Positions 42,161 through 51,037 of a stretch of 64,000 nucleotides of DNA are shown here, piece by piece. Origin of the DNA: DAIQNV01 sp038748775 (GTDB lineage: Bacteria > Planctomycetota > Phycisphaerae > Phycisphaerales > UBA1924); the NCBI GenBank assembly GCA_038748775.1, contig JBCDIT010000001.1, forward strand, positions 186,001 through 250,000, given 5' to 3'. Each line of letters opens with the position of its first letter. The stretch's first letter is position 1. The position numbers and the translations under genes were made by a program. The notes beneath the pieces were generated by a model. It ran no database searches. It was not told the origin of the DNA and saw only the letters and a list, made by a program, of their open reading frames with translations.

Positions 42161-44812
42161 TCAGTTGTTCGACGGGAGCGCGTACTTCGCGATCAAGCCC
42201 GGATGGACCGAGTCGGTCTCGTCGTAATGGTATCCGCGATCTGTCGCGATGAGAACGAGCACCCGGCCATCGCGACGATCCGGCGCAATCCACAGAATCG
42301 CATCGAGGTCACGGTCGGCGCGGACGAATTCGTGGACGCGCTCCTGCGTCGCCTCCGAGTCGATCGGCGCCCGACCACGGGCATGCCGGATCTCAGCGAT
42401 CGCTGTGATCTCGCGCCCAGCCTGAGCGACGTCGTCCGGCGTCGGGGTGAGGTCTCCGAAGACATCAGCACCGACGCCCTCGATCAACCCGATGATCCCG
42501 TCCGCCCCCGCCCGGATCGACGGCTTCACCGGCGGCTGAAAGTCACTGAGAAATGCAATTCGCACCCCCGGCCGAATCAACGACATCGTCCCGACGGTTG
42601 GGGGCGGCCCGCGCCGCGCGGTCCGCGACGGAGTCTTCGAGGGCGAATCCACCGAAGGGGGTGAACCGCGACCGACGCTCCGCGGAGCCGGCGGCGCCGG
42701 AACCGGCGCCGCGACGCCATCGACGGGGCCTGGTTCGATGCCGTCCAGAGCGGTCAACGCGAGCGCCTCCCGGATGCTCCTGACCTGATCGAGCGCCTTC
42801 TCCAAACTCGAGCGAGCGACCTCACCGGCCTCATCGACCGCGGCCTTGATCACCTGCTCGGTTTCCGCGAGTTGGGCTTCGATGTCGCTCTCAAACGCCG
42901 CAATGTCATGGTCGAACGCAAGGGCCAGGTCGGGGTGGTGCTCGATCACTTCAGGAGCCTTCGAATGCGTAACGGTGACCTGGCGCTCCGGCAAGCCGAC
43001 GAACGCCGTCAGAACGCCGGCGCCGATGGCCACAAACACCAGCACAACGCCAACCGCAGTCCCGGTCCCTTTGCCGACGTCTTTGCTCGGACGCGAGCGC
43101 CGGCGCCCCGAGATTCGATCCTGCGCCGCCTGCCGACGCGCCTGCACACGCGAGCGGGCGTTCTTGAGCTGTTCCGCTGCTGGGGCACGGTTCGCGGGAC
43201 GTTGACGAGCGACGCGCTTGGGACGACGGGCAGACCGCTCGTCGGGCACCGCGGCCTTGACCGGGTCACCGGCGTGCGCGATCTTGCCCGTCCACCAGTT
43301 TGAGACACGGATCCGCCTCGGATCAGAGGCCCGCTTCTCGTTGCCGTCATTGGGCGCTTGCTCGCCGCCGGCGGCCTGGGCCCCCCGGGCCGGCGCTGGG
43401 GCAACCGACGGGGGTGCCGGCATCTCGATCGGATCCAGCGGGACACCCGCCTCGGATCCGACCTCGGCTTCCGGCTCCCCGCCCCGCATGCTGGGCAGGT
43501 CCGCCGGCTTCACTGCAAACACGTCGTCGGCCCGGAGCACAGCCTCGAGATCAACGAGCATCGCCCTTGCCGTCGGGTACCGCTTGTCGTAATCCGTCAT
43601 CGCGCGGCGGATCACCCAACGCAGCGCGTCGGGGCACCGCTTCTCGACCCGAGAGAGCCCGCCGTGGGCCGGGAACTGGGCTTCGATAACCGAGTAGAGC
43701 ACCGCCCCCGCGGCGTAGACGTCGAACTTCGCGCCGTCGATCTGGTGAACCTTCACGCCCCGGAGTGCCTTGCGCACCAGTTCGGGATCGCGGAAGTACT
43801 CGGTGCCGTGGGTGGTCAGCGTCATCGCGCTGCGGAGGGGAGTGATCAAACCGAAGTCGACCAGGTGTGCCCGGCCCCCGGGCCGGGCGCCGTCCCGCGT
43901 CTCGCGCGGATCGATGATGATGTTGTCGGGCTTGACGTCCTTGTGCCACAGTCCGCCGGTGTGGTAGGTCTCGAGCGATTCGAGCAGGTCGGTGACATAC
44001 CCGATGCCGACGAGCAGTTTCGCGTCGTCCAGTCCGCCCTGTGGCACCGGCGCACTCTCCGCGTGGAGTTGCTGTGTGATCGTCGCCAGACTCTCACCCG
44101 GAACGTACTTCATCACGTAGAAGAATCGCTCGTCGGTCAGCTCGTGCTCGAGCACGAGACCCAGCTTGCGGGCCGCGTCGAGGGCGCGGCTCTCGCGGAC
44201 GATCTGAGGCAGGCTCGACCCGTCGGTGAGACTGAACGTCTTGAGCACAACGCGGTCACAATCGGCGAAGCCCCGCCGCTCGAACGCGGCGAGTTTCATC
44301 GGATCCGGCTCGGCGATGTACAGCTTCCCGCCCGATCCCCCGCCCTTGAGCGAGCCAACGATGGTGTACCCGTCAAACAGCCCCGTTGCGCGCCTGGGCT
44401 TGTCGGAGGTCGGCGCGTGCGCGATCGCGTTGGGCAAGCGTCCCTCGATGCCCTCGAGCGCGTGCCCCAAGCCCAAGAACCGAGCCGGGTGCCCGAGCGT
44501 GATCCGATACAAGCATGCGGCGATGGTCTGGCCCTCGGACGACAGCGCTCGCCCGTAGTGGGCCGACGCGGACCACCGCCCGATGACGACGTTCGCGAGG
44601 ATCAGCGGTACAAAGACGAGCGAGACGATGAAGGCCCCGATGAAGCGGAGCGTGTCCGAGAGCATGTTCCCGATAAAGCGGAAGACGTGGGTGATCGCGG
44701 CGCCGAGGAAACGGATCACTCGGACGCCCACCCACCAACTGACCATCACCAAAAGGATCAGGGCGAGTGCACCGCCGATGAAGAGCCCGACTGTTAGAAG
44801 TCCTGATGCCAC
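42161..44812 (-). CDS. Transmembrane Ser/Thr protein kinase
   Basis: An 883-residue kinase. Unusually, two membrane segments are N-terminal (about 6-31 and 57-77), before the kinase domain (about 150-435), and a third lies near 590-610 (VGVVLVFVAIGAGVLTAFVG). Kinase motifs: glycine-rich GSLKGGGSGGKLYI, RVVLKTF (ATP-binding Lys), YVMKYVPGESLATI, LWHKDVKPDNIII (HxD with catalytic Asp), VDFGLITPL (DFG), and GTEYFRDPE. After the third membrane segment comes a coiled helix and a C-terminal domain of about 130 residues (VRIAFLSDFQPPVKPSIR to YALPSNN) that is probably periplasmic. Start GTG at 44812, with GGAGG upstream. It follows the sigma factor gene by 36 bases. Confidence 0.88.
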   Translation of the reverse strand: MASGLLTVGLFIGGALALILLVMVSWWVGVRVIRFLGAAITHVFRFIGNMLSDTLRFIGAFIVSLVFVPLILANVVIGRWSASAHYGRALSSEGQTIAACLYRITLGHPARFLGLGHALEGIEGRLPNAIAHAPTSDKPRRATGLFDGYTIVGSLKGGGSGGKLYIAEPDPMKLAAFERRGFADCDRVVLKTFSLTDGSSLPQIVRESRALDAARKLGLVLEHELTDERFFYVMKYVPGESLATITQQLHAESAPVPQGGLDDAKLLVGIGYVTDLLESLETYHTGGLWHKDVKPDNIIIDPRETRDGARPGGRAHLVDFGLITPLRSAMTLTTHGTEYFRDPELVRKALRGVKVHQIDGAKFDVYAAGAVLYSVIEAQFPAHGGLSRVEKRCPDALRWVIRRAMTDYDKRYPTARAMLVDLEAVLRADDVFAVKPADLPSMRGGEPEAEVGSEAGVPLDPIEMPAPPSVAPAPARGAQAAGGEQAPNDGNEKRASDPRRIRVSNWWTGKIAHAGDPVKAAVPDERSARRPKRVARQRPANRAPAAEQLKNARSRVQARRQAAQDRISGRRRSRPSKDVGKGTGTAVGVVLVFVAIGAGVLTAFVGLPERQVTVTHSKAPEVIEHHPDLALAFDHDIAAFESDIEAQLAETEQVIKAAVDEAGEVARSSLEKALDQVRSIREALALTALDGIEPGPVDGVAAPVPAPPAPRSVGRGSPPSVDSPSKTPSRTARRGPPPTVGTMSLIRPGVRIAFLSDFQPPVKPSIRAGADGIIGLIEGVGADVFGDLTPTPDDVAQAGREITAIAEIRHARGRAPIDSEATQERVHEFVRADRDLDAILWIAPDRRDGRVLVLIATDRGYHYDETDSVHPGLIAKYALPSNN

Positions 44813-44848
44813 GGTTCGCCTCCGACCTGCGGTGGGCGACTGATTCGG

Positions 44849-45640
44849 CTAGGGGCGACGCCCCGAATCCGTGAGCCGCAATTCATCTTCTCGGCGGAGT
44901 TCCATCTGCTGGTGGTAGATCTCCGCGACGGCCTCGTCGAAGGCCTGGTCGGCTGACTTGTCGCTTCCGCTGGTCGCTGGCTGCTTGGGATTCAGGGTCA
45001 GCCCGTTTCGCTCGGCTTCGTTGAGCTCGTCATCCGTGAACGAATACGTGGAAATAATCTCGGACAGCTTGGTCCTGAGCAAGTCCCGAACCTTCGCGAG
45101 ACGACGCGACACCGTCGGCTCCGACGTCCCGATCGCCGCCGCGACATCCTTACCCGACATTCCATCGAACACACGCATACGAAAAATGCTGAACTCGGTG
45201 AAGTCGCTGTCTTTCTCTACCGCACGGATCGCCGCCTCGACCTTCGAGCGGAACACCGCCGCCTCGTAGGCCGAGTCGACAGACTGCGCGGCCGAACCCA
45301 TCATCCAGGACTCATCGAGTTCCGCGTTGGCTTTGCCGCCACCCCGCTTCAGGGCCATTCGGCGATCGATCTCATCCCCGAGGACGTGCTTGGCAATCGC
45401 GAGGAGCCAGGTGCTAAACCGGGCCCCGCGTTCGGGATCGAATCGATCGATCGAGTTCGACAGCGCCGCGAGCGTCTCCTGGGATAGATCGCGGACCGTC
45501 TCGGCCCCGATCCGCCCGCGCCCCCACTTGCTGAGCTGCGCCCGGATGACCGGGCCGAAGGTCTCCCACAACTCGAACCACGCGGCCTCATCTTGGGCGC
45601 GGAGTCGATTAACAAATCCTGTGGTCATTGACGTCAGCAT
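44849..45640 (-). CDS. ECF-like RNA polymerase sigma factor with C-terminal extension
   Basis: A 263-residue sigma-70 family protein. Region 2: QDEAAWFELWETFGPVIRAQ, RDLSQETLAALSNSIDRFD and RFSTWLLAIAKHVLGDEIDR. Region 4, a helix-turn-helix: GMSGKDVAAAIGTSEPTVSR. About 60 residues after region 4 form an acidic tail (EAVAEIYHQQMELRREDELR). No anti-sigma gene is next to it; instead the Ser/Thr kinase is directly downstream in the same operon, an arrangement known for planctomycete ECF groups in which phosphorylation is thought to control the sigma factor. ATG at 45640; ATG at 45628 is an alternative. A sigma-70-like promoter lies upstream. Confidence 0.88.
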   Translation of the reverse strand: MLTSMTTGFVNRLRAQDEAAWFELWETFGPVIRAQLSKWGRGRIGAETVRDLSQETLAALSNSIDRFDPERGARFSTWLLAIAKHVLGDEIDRRMALKRGGGKANAELDESWMMGSAAQSVDSAYEAAVFRSKVEAAIRAVEKDSDFTEFSIFRMRVFDGMSGKDVAAAIGTSEPTVSRRLAKVRDLLRTKLSEIISTYSFTDDELNEAERNGLTLNPKQPATSGSDKSADQAFDEAVAEIYHQQMELRREDELRLTDSGRRP

Positions 45641-46061
45641 GGTCCAGCTCGGGTCGGGGCCGGGGCCCGTCGGGACCCGTTTGTGTGTGTTAAAGGATAC
45701 ACGAGTCAGGTGTCAAGCCAGCACAAGGCGATCAACTCCCCGTCCTGCCGTCGATGACCCCGGCCGGCGCTCACCTCAAACACCCAATAGCAGGGGTATT
45801 TTCGGACATCGGGGACGTTCTGCGTCGGTGAGAAGCTGGTTGTGAAATCGAACAGACCAGATTCCCACAACCCCCGCATCAAGCCCGCCGCCGACCGGTG
45901 CGTTACCGGGGCCGGGTGAGCGAGCGAACCACAGGGCGGCCCGGGACGCGAACGAGCCCGAGCCGGACCCGGACCGGCTCAGACGACCACCAAGGTCGAC
46001 TCGCCGGGAGCCAGGGCCGCCAAGTTCGGCGTGTACGCCACGCCCGAAAAGGAGTCGAATG
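45641..46061. other. Divergent intergenic region between sigma factor and coiled-coil genes
   Basis: About 420 bases without a supported gene. The left part contains the sigma-factor promoter candidate (45689-45716) and a short TGTGTGTGT run. The right part (46030-46058) has the AAAAGGAG ribosome site of the rightward gene. No clear promoter for the rightward gene was recognised. Confidence 0.45.
45689..45716 (-). promoter_or_regulatory. Sigma-70-type promoter for the sigma factor/kinase operon
   Basis: Read leftward: perfect -35 TTGACA (45716-45711), 16-base spacer, -10 TTTAAC (45694-45689, four of six consensus bases). A transcript would start roughly 40 bases before the ATG at 45640. It is the best -35/-10 pair I found in the window. 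Confidence 0.5.
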
Positions 46062-46985
46062 ATGAGCTTTGTGAAGGGTGCAGTGCGATTTGGTTTGGTA
46101 ACGGCTCTTGTCGGCGGCGGTACCGCGGTTGTTGCGGAAACCGTCCGCCCGGGCAGCGTCCAGGCGATCCTCCACCAGGCCGGCAACGTCGCTGCCTCGG
46201 TGATCGACAACAACATCGACGATCCGATCGCGCTGCGGGCGCAGCTCAAGGCACTCGAAGCCGAGTACCCGGGCCAGATCGCTGAAGTCCGCCAGGACCT
46301 ACACGAGGCAGAGGAGCAACTGAGCGAGTTGGAACGCCAGCACGCGATTTCTGAGCGGGTTGTCGCCCTCGCGGCCGACGACCTTGCCCGCCTCGAGCAT
46401 GGAATCGCCCAGGCGCGGAGCCTCCAGGAATCTGGCGAAGCCCGATTCGTCACAATCAGCTTCAACAACAGCAAGCTGAACGTGAACAACGCCTACGGCA
46501 AGGCAAGCCAGATCGAGCAGACAAAGGCGATGTACTCGAATCGCGCCGCGGAGATCGCGACCGAGGCGGAGTACCTCACCGGACAGCGCGACCAGCTCTC
46601 GGAGCTGTTGACCAAGCTCGAGACCGAGCACGCTGAGTTCCAGGCCCAGCTCTTCCAGCTCGATGCAACCATCGACTCGATCGAGCGTTCGGACCGGATG
46701 CTCGAAATGATGGAGGCCCGCCAGGCGACCATCGACGAGCACCAGCGTTACAAGGCCCACAGCCTCGATCAGCTCCAGTCGCGCCTGGAAAGCGTCCGCG
46801 CCGCCCAGATTCACCGGCTGAACGCCCTGTCGAACCAGGAGGCCGAAGTCGACTACGTCGAGCAGGCCCGGTACGAAATTGGCCGTGACGGCGAAAGTAT
46901 CGAGATCAACCCGACGGAATGGAAGCCGACGGGCATCGTTGAGATTGACGCTAACGCGTCGCCCTCGCTCGTGAGCAGCGACTAA
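46062..46985 (+). CDS. Exported or membrane-anchored coiled-coil protein
   Basis: A 307-residue protein that I cannot assign. The N-terminus (MSFVKGAVRFGLVTALVGGGTAVVAE) is a signal peptide or anchor. Almost all of residues 50-285 is predicted coiled coil (ALRAQLKALEAEYPGQIAEV, LHEAEEQLSELERQHAISER, RDQLSELLTKLETEHAEFQA). A short interruption at about 125-145 (EARFVTISFNNSKLNVNNAY) may fold as a strand hairpin. Two ATGs are adjacent; the second (46062) lies seven bases after GGAG and is preferred over 46059. It stands alone, followed by a terminator, upstream of mreB. A spacer or scaffold role in the envelope is only inference. Confidence 0.72.
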   Translation: MSFVKGAVRFGLVTALVGGGTAVVAETVRPGSVQAILHQAGNVAASVIDNNIDDPIALRAQLKALEAEYPGQIAEVRQDLHEAEEQLSELERQHAISERVVALAADDLARLEHGIAQARSLQESGEARFVTISFNNSKLNVNNAYGKASQIEQTKAMYSNRAAEIATEAEYLTGQRDQLSELLTKLETEHAEFQAQLFQLDATIDSIERSDRMLEMMEARQATIDEHQRYKAHSLDQLQSRLESVRAAQIHRLNALSNQEAEVDYVEQARYEIGRDGESIEINPTEWKPTGIVEIDANASPSLVSSD

Positions 46986-47298
46986 GCCTGCCCGAGCACC
47001 CTCGGACTCCTCTGTTTGCTCGGGTGAACACGGACCATCCCGATCCCCCCGGCGGTCGTCGAAGGGCGTCCACCGGGGGTTTTTCATGACCAGATGCCCC
47101 TCGAACCGACCCCGATCCATCTTGGATCCGCGAGGATTGGTGGCCGGACCCGCCCCAACCCGATAACTTTGCGCGTTCATGCGCCTTGCCAAGGCGGGCA
47201 AGGTTCGGGACGAATGCCGTCCAGGCCCCTGATACCCGGCGCCGGCCCCCGAGGGCCAAGGCCGGACCGAGGGGCCCCGAGGGGAAGCAGGCCGCGTA
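46986..47298. other. Intergenic region upstream of mreB
   Basis: About 310 bases with no supported gene. The first part carries the terminator of the coiled-coil gene (47046-47084). The second part (about 47085-47298) should include the mre promoter, but I see no reliable -35/-10 pair. It has an imperfect repeat, GCCTTGCCAAGGCGGGCAAGG, near 47182. Confidence 0.45.
47046..47084 (+). terminator. Rho-independent terminator after the coiled-coil gene
   Basis: CCCCCGGCGG and CCACCGGGGG (ten pairs with one mismatch) close a 19-base loop and are followed by TTTTT. It lies about 60 bases after the stop at 46985. Confidence 0.7.
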
Positions 47299-48345
47299 GT
47301 GCTCAAACGACTCGCCCGACTTTTCACCGTTGACATGGGGATTGACCTCGGGACGTGCAACACGCTCGTCGCGGTGCGCGGCCAGGGCATCGTGCTCAAC
47401 GAGCCGAGCGTCGTCGCGGTCAAGAAGGGCACCAATCAGGTGCTCAAGGACGGCCAAGCGGTCGGCTGGGTGGCCAAGGAGATGCTCGGAAAGACCCCGG
47501 GCACCATCACGGCCGTCCGCCCGCTCAAAGACGGGGTCATCTCCGATTTCGAGATCACCGAGGCGATGCTCGCCTACTTCATCCACAAAGTGACCGGCCC
47601 GAGGGCCTGGATCGCGCCGCGTGTGGTCATCAGCGTCCCGAGCGGGATCACGGCGGTCGAAAAGCGAGCGGTTATCGATTCCGCGGCCCGAGCGGGTGCT
47701 AACAGAACCTATTTGATCGAAGAACCCATGGCAGCGGCGATCGGCGCTGGACTCCCGTTCGACGAGCCGACAGCGAGCATGATCGTCGATATCGGGGGTG
47801 GGACGACTGAGGTTGCTATTTTGTCGCTCGCGGATATCGCGACGTGCGAGTCGGTGCGCGTCGCGGGCGACGACATGGACGAAGCGATCATCAACCACAT
47901 GAAGCGCACGTACAACCTCATGATCGGCGAGCAAACCGCCGAGCGGATCAAGATCGAGATCGGATCGGCCGCCCCTGTCGGCGAAGAGTCGCAGATGGAG
48001 GTCCGAGGCCGCGACATGATCTCGGGCCTGCCCCGCAAGACGGTGATCACTTCCGGTGAGATCCGAGACGCGCTCTCAGAACCGGTGAACGCGATCTTGG
48101 AGGCGGTCACGCGAACGCTCGAGCGGGCCGAGCCCGAACTCGCGGCCGACCTCGTCGAGAACGGGATCTCGCTGGCCGGCGGCGGAGCGTTGCTCCGAGG
48201 GTTGCCGATCGTGCTGAATAAGGCCACCGGCCTTGAGACCAGGCTCGCGGACGACCCGCTGACCTGTGTGGCCCGGGGCACGGCGATCTACCTTGAGAAT
48301 ATCGAGGAGTGGAAGGACACCCTCGAGAACGACATGGACCTCTAA
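47299..48345 (+). CDS. mreB: Rod shape-determining protein MreB
   Basis: A 348-residue actin-like cytoskeletal ATPase that guides peptidoglycan synthesis along the side wall. Phosphate-1 loop: MGIDLGTCNTLV. Connect-1: VVISVPSGITAVEKRAV. Phosphate-2: VDIGGGTTEVAIL. Adenosine motif: ISLAGGGALLRGLP. Length is normal. GTG at 47299 encodes MLKRLARLFT, including the amphipathic N-terminus that binds the membrane. Followed by mreC (15-base gap) and mreD, the classical order. mreB in a planctomycete is informative, since many members lack parts of the elongation machinery. Confidence 0.97.
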   Translation: MLKRLARLFTVDMGIDLGTCNTLVAVRGQGIVLNEPSVVAVKKGTNQVLKDGQAVGWVAKEMLGKTPGTITAVRPLKDGVISDFEITEAMLAYFIHKVTGPRAWIAPRVVISVPSGITAVEKRAVIDSAARAGANRTYLIEEPMAAAIGAGLPFDEPTASMIVDIGGGTTEVAILSLADIATCESVRVAGDDMDEAIINHMKRTYNLMIGEQTAERIKIEIGSAAPVGEESQMEVRGRDMISGLPRKTVITSGEIRDALSEPVNAILEAVTRTLERAEPELAADLVENGISLAGGGALLRGLPIVLNKATGLETRLADDPLTCVARGTAIYLENIEEWKDTLENDMDL

Positions 48346-48360
48346 TCGCGAGCCCGGACC

Positions 48361-49245
48361 ATGGCGCGCAGCGGAGCACATCGGGCAGCGCGTCACGGGC
48401 TTTCGCTCGTGGTCTTGGTGCTGCTCGTGCTCAGCGTCGTGCCGGTTCGGTATCTCGGCTGGGTTGAGACCGTCGGGCACCTCCCGCTCACCCTCGTTGT
48501 TCCGATCAGCCACCCGATGACCTGGGTCGCGCGCTGGTTCGCCCCGGCGCGCCGCGAGCTCGACGACGACCGAGTCCGTCAGCTCGAACTCGAGAACGAA
48601 CGTCTCAAGCGACTCTATCTCCAGCAGGTCGATCAAACCGATCGCTATCGCGACCTCGCGGAGAATCTGCAACGAGGCCGCGCGCTGCAAACCGATGTCC
48701 CGGTCGATCTCGCCGCGTTCCCGGTCGTTGGTGTTTCGAGCGACGCATCGAGCAGTCTCTTGACCGTTCGCGCAGGCGAACGCGACGGGGTGACGCCGAA
48801 CACCGTCGCGACCGTGGACGCGGTCCAACTTGTCGGAAAGGTTGATGACGTCTCAGGCCGGACCTGCTCCGTCCGCCCCATCACCGATCCCTCGGTTGTG
48901 AGCATCCAGGGCCGCGTCATGCTGACCGACATCGGCCGCGAGGGTCTCGCGTGCCGCCTGGGCCCCACCGGCGACGGGCGGCTCAAGGGCGACCTTGAGT
49001 ACATCGCGCCGACCGCCGAACGTCAGACCACCCCGGAAGTCGTCGCCGGCATGACCGTCAGGCTCGACGATGCCGCGTGGCCGACGGGGGCGCAGATGCT
49101 GGTGATCGGTAAGGTCGAGCGCGTCGAACGCCTCGAATCGAGCCCGCTCCGAGGCGTCGTCATCGTGAAGCCAATGGTTGACCTCCGTCGGGTCAGTGAA
49201 GTGATCCTGCGCATCCCGGTGGACACCGACGGGGGTGACCCTTGA
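48361..49245 (+). CDS. mreC: Rod shape-determining protein MreC
   Basis: A 294-residue bitopic membrane protein. One N-terminal membrane segment (about 14-33), a coiled coil at 65-105 (DDRVRQLELENERLKRLYLQ), and the two beta-barrel domains typical of the family (VVGVSSDASSSLLTVRAGER, VGKVDDVSGRTCSVRPITDP, LEYIAPTAERQTTPEVVAGM). It connects MreB to penicillin-binding proteins. The stop overlaps the TTG start of mreD. Confidence 0.92.
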   Translation: MARSGAHRAARHGLSLVVLVLLVLSVVPVRYLGWVETVGHLPLTLVVPISHPMTWVARWFAPARRELDDDRVRQLELENERLKRLYLQQVDQTDRYRDLAENLQRGRALQTDVPVDLAAFPVVGVSSDASSSLLTVRAGERDGVTPNTVATVDAVQLVGKVDDVSGRTCSVRPITDPSVVSIQGRVMLTDIGREGLACRLGPTGDGRLKGDLEYIAPTAERQTTPEVVAGMTVRLDDAAWPTGAQMLVIGKVERVERLESSPLRGVVIVKPMVDLRRVSEVILRIPVDTDGGDP

Positions 49246-49799
49246 GCTGGCTCGGGTTCGCGATCGCGCTCTGGGTCGGGCTCGGTCTCGAGTTGGGACT
49301 CCGCGACGCCCTGCGTCTCGGGGCCGGCCCGGTCGCACCAAGCTTCGTCGTGCCGATTGTTATCTGGTTTGCGCTCAACGCCTCGCAGAAATCGGCGTTG
49401 TGGGCGGCACTGATCGCCGGGGCGATGCTCGATCTCACCGCGGCGATGCCCCGGACCGATGGCGGAGACGCCCTCATCCTTGGGCCCAGGGCTCTGGGGC
49501 TGCTCTCGGCCGCGTGGCTCGTCATCAAGATTCGCCCCAAACTGATGCGGCGCCGAGCGTTCACCCTCGCCTTCACGTCCGGCCTCGCGGGGTGCGTCGT
49601 CGCCGCCGTCGTCGTCATGCTCTTCGGGGCGAGGGCCGCGCTGGGTGATCCGATCCAGTGGAGCATCGGCGGAGAATTGGCCACCCGCCTGCTCGGGGCG
49701 GGGTACACAGCGGTCGTGGGCTTCTTCCTGACCTTCCCGCTTCGCTGGAGCGAGCCGGCTTTCGGCTTCCCCGCCGACCGAACCGTCCGCCGATTCTGA
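49242..49799 (+). CDS. mreD: MreD-like membrane protein
   Basis: A 185-residue protein with about five hydrophobic segments (near 3-20, 33-50, 53-70, 80-95, 105-125 and 150-168), no conserved catalytic motif, in the position of mreD after mreC. MreD sequences are poorly conserved, so the name rests on topology and context. It starts with TTG at 49242, overlapping the mreC stop codon in TTGA. Confidence 0.8.
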   Translation: MSWLGFAIALWVGLGLELGLRDALRLGAGPVAPSFVVPIVIWFALNASQKSALWAALIAGAMLDLTAAMPRTDGGDALILGPRALGLLSAAWLVIKIRPKLMRRRAFTLAFTSGLAGCVVAAVVVMLFGARAALGDPIQWSIGGELATRLLGAGYTAVVGFFLTFPLRWSEPAFGFPADRTVRRF

Positions 49800-49831
49800 G
49801 CGGCGCCGCCGCTCTCGGTACCATCCCGTCC

Positions 49832-51037
49832 ATGACCGATCCAAGACCGGCAGTCTTCTGGGATGACGGCAAGGGCCTGCTCGCGCCCATGCGCGACCTT
49901 CGCCCGGTGTTCTCGGTGCGCACCGGTGCCCTCACGACCATGGGACGGCTCGTGCAAGCGCTCGGGGTCGAACCGGCGGCGCTGTTCGTGCCAGACGACC
50001 TCGCGGACATCACGCGCGAGTCGCACGCACCGCCTGTCAACGAACTCGACAAAGCGTCGGGGCCCGTCTTGGTCCTGAACGGGCGCTCGCCGCTCCCGCT
50101 CGAAGAGATCGACCACCTCGGCGAGGGCTCGGCGATCGTCGAGCCCTCGGGCGACGTCGTCGCGGCCTACGTCGACGCGGCCGATGCGCTGGCCCTCCTC
50201 AGAGGCGAACGCCCGGACATGGAGGAGGTCGGCCTCCAGCACGACGTGCTCATCACGCGTCCCTGGCACGTGCGCTCGAGCCGTGATCTTGCGATCTCGG
50301 TCGACCTCCAACTCCTGGCCAGTTCGATCCCCCACTTGCTCGATCCCCCCGAGAACGTGACGCTGATCGGACCCGAGCGTCCGAGGGTGCACGAGAGCGC
50401 AACGCTGTACCCCAACTGCGTCTTCAACACCGAAGGCGGCCCGATCGTCATCGACCAGGGCGCCACGATCCGCCCCCGGGCGATCCTGTCGGGGCCGGTT
50501 TACATCGGGCCCCACTCGACAGTGCTCGAAGCCTCGATCGTCAAAGCGAGCACGGCGCTCGGCCCCTGGTCGAAGATCGCCGGCGAGGTCGGCGGAACGA
50601 TCATCCAGGGCTACAGCAACAAGGCCCACGACGGGCACTTGGGCGACGCTTGGCTGGGCGAGTGGGTCAACCTCGGAGCCGCGACGGTCAACAGCAACCT
50701 TCTCAACACCTACGGGGAGGTCGCGTGCATCGCCGAGCCCGGGGGCAGCCGCGAGCGGACGGGCGAGACCTTCTTCGGATGCGTTCTGGGCGACCACGTC
50801 AAGACGGCGATCGGGACGCGGATCTTCACCGGGACGATCGCCCACACCGGGGCGATGTGGGCCGCGAGCGAGCCGATGGGTGGGTGCGTGCCCCGGTTCT
50901 GCTGGAAGACGGACGGAACTGAGACGGTGTACCGGCATGAGAAGTTCGTCGAGGTAGCAAAGGCGGCGATGGCGCGTCGGAAGGTGGAGCCGGGGGAGGC
51001 GTACATCGCGCGTCTTCATACCTTGGCTTCAAAGTAG
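49832..51037 (+). CDS. GlmU-like sugar nucleotidyltransferase with left-handed beta-helix domain
   Basis: A 401-residue protein. The N-terminus (VFWDDGKGLLAPMRDLRPVF, then SVRTGALTTMGR) matches the alternative GlmU family of Bacteroidetes and Planctomycetes, which lacks the usual LxxGxGTRM nucleotidyltransferase start. From about 185 onward it has hexapeptide-repeat turns (VTLIGPERPRVHESATLYPN, VIDQGATIRPRAILSGPVYI, AWLGEWVNLGAATVNSNLLN) forming a left-handed helix. It probably contributes to UDP-GlcNAc synthesis. ATG at 49832. It follows mreD by 32 bases, coupling precursor supply to the elongation genes. A partial DNA copy of its hexapeptide region recurs at 51606-51660. Confidence 0.85.
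   Translation: MTDPRPAVFWDDGKGLLAPMRDLRPVFSVRTGALTTMGRLVQALGVEPAALFVPDDLADITRESHAPPVNELDKASGPVLVLNGRSPLPLEEIDHLGEGSAIVEPSGDVVAAYVDAADALALLRGERPDMEEVGLQHDVLITRPWHVRSSRDLAISVDLQLLASSIPHLLDPPENVTLIGPERPRVHESATLYPNCVFNTEGGPIVIDQGATIRPRAILSGPVYIGPHSTVLEASIVKASTALGPWSKIAGEVGGTIIQGYSNKAHDGHLGDAWLGEWVNLGAATVNSNLLNTYGEVACIAEPGGSRERTGETFFGCVLGDHVKTAIGTRIFTGTIAHTGAMWAASEPMGGCVPRFCWKTDGTETVYRHEKFVEVAKAAMARRKVEPGEAYIARLHTLASK

Noticed and set aside
49193..51019. A 608-codon leftward frame across mreD and the glmU-like gene
   Set aside because: It spans two well-supported rightward genes and shows only antisense-type composition.
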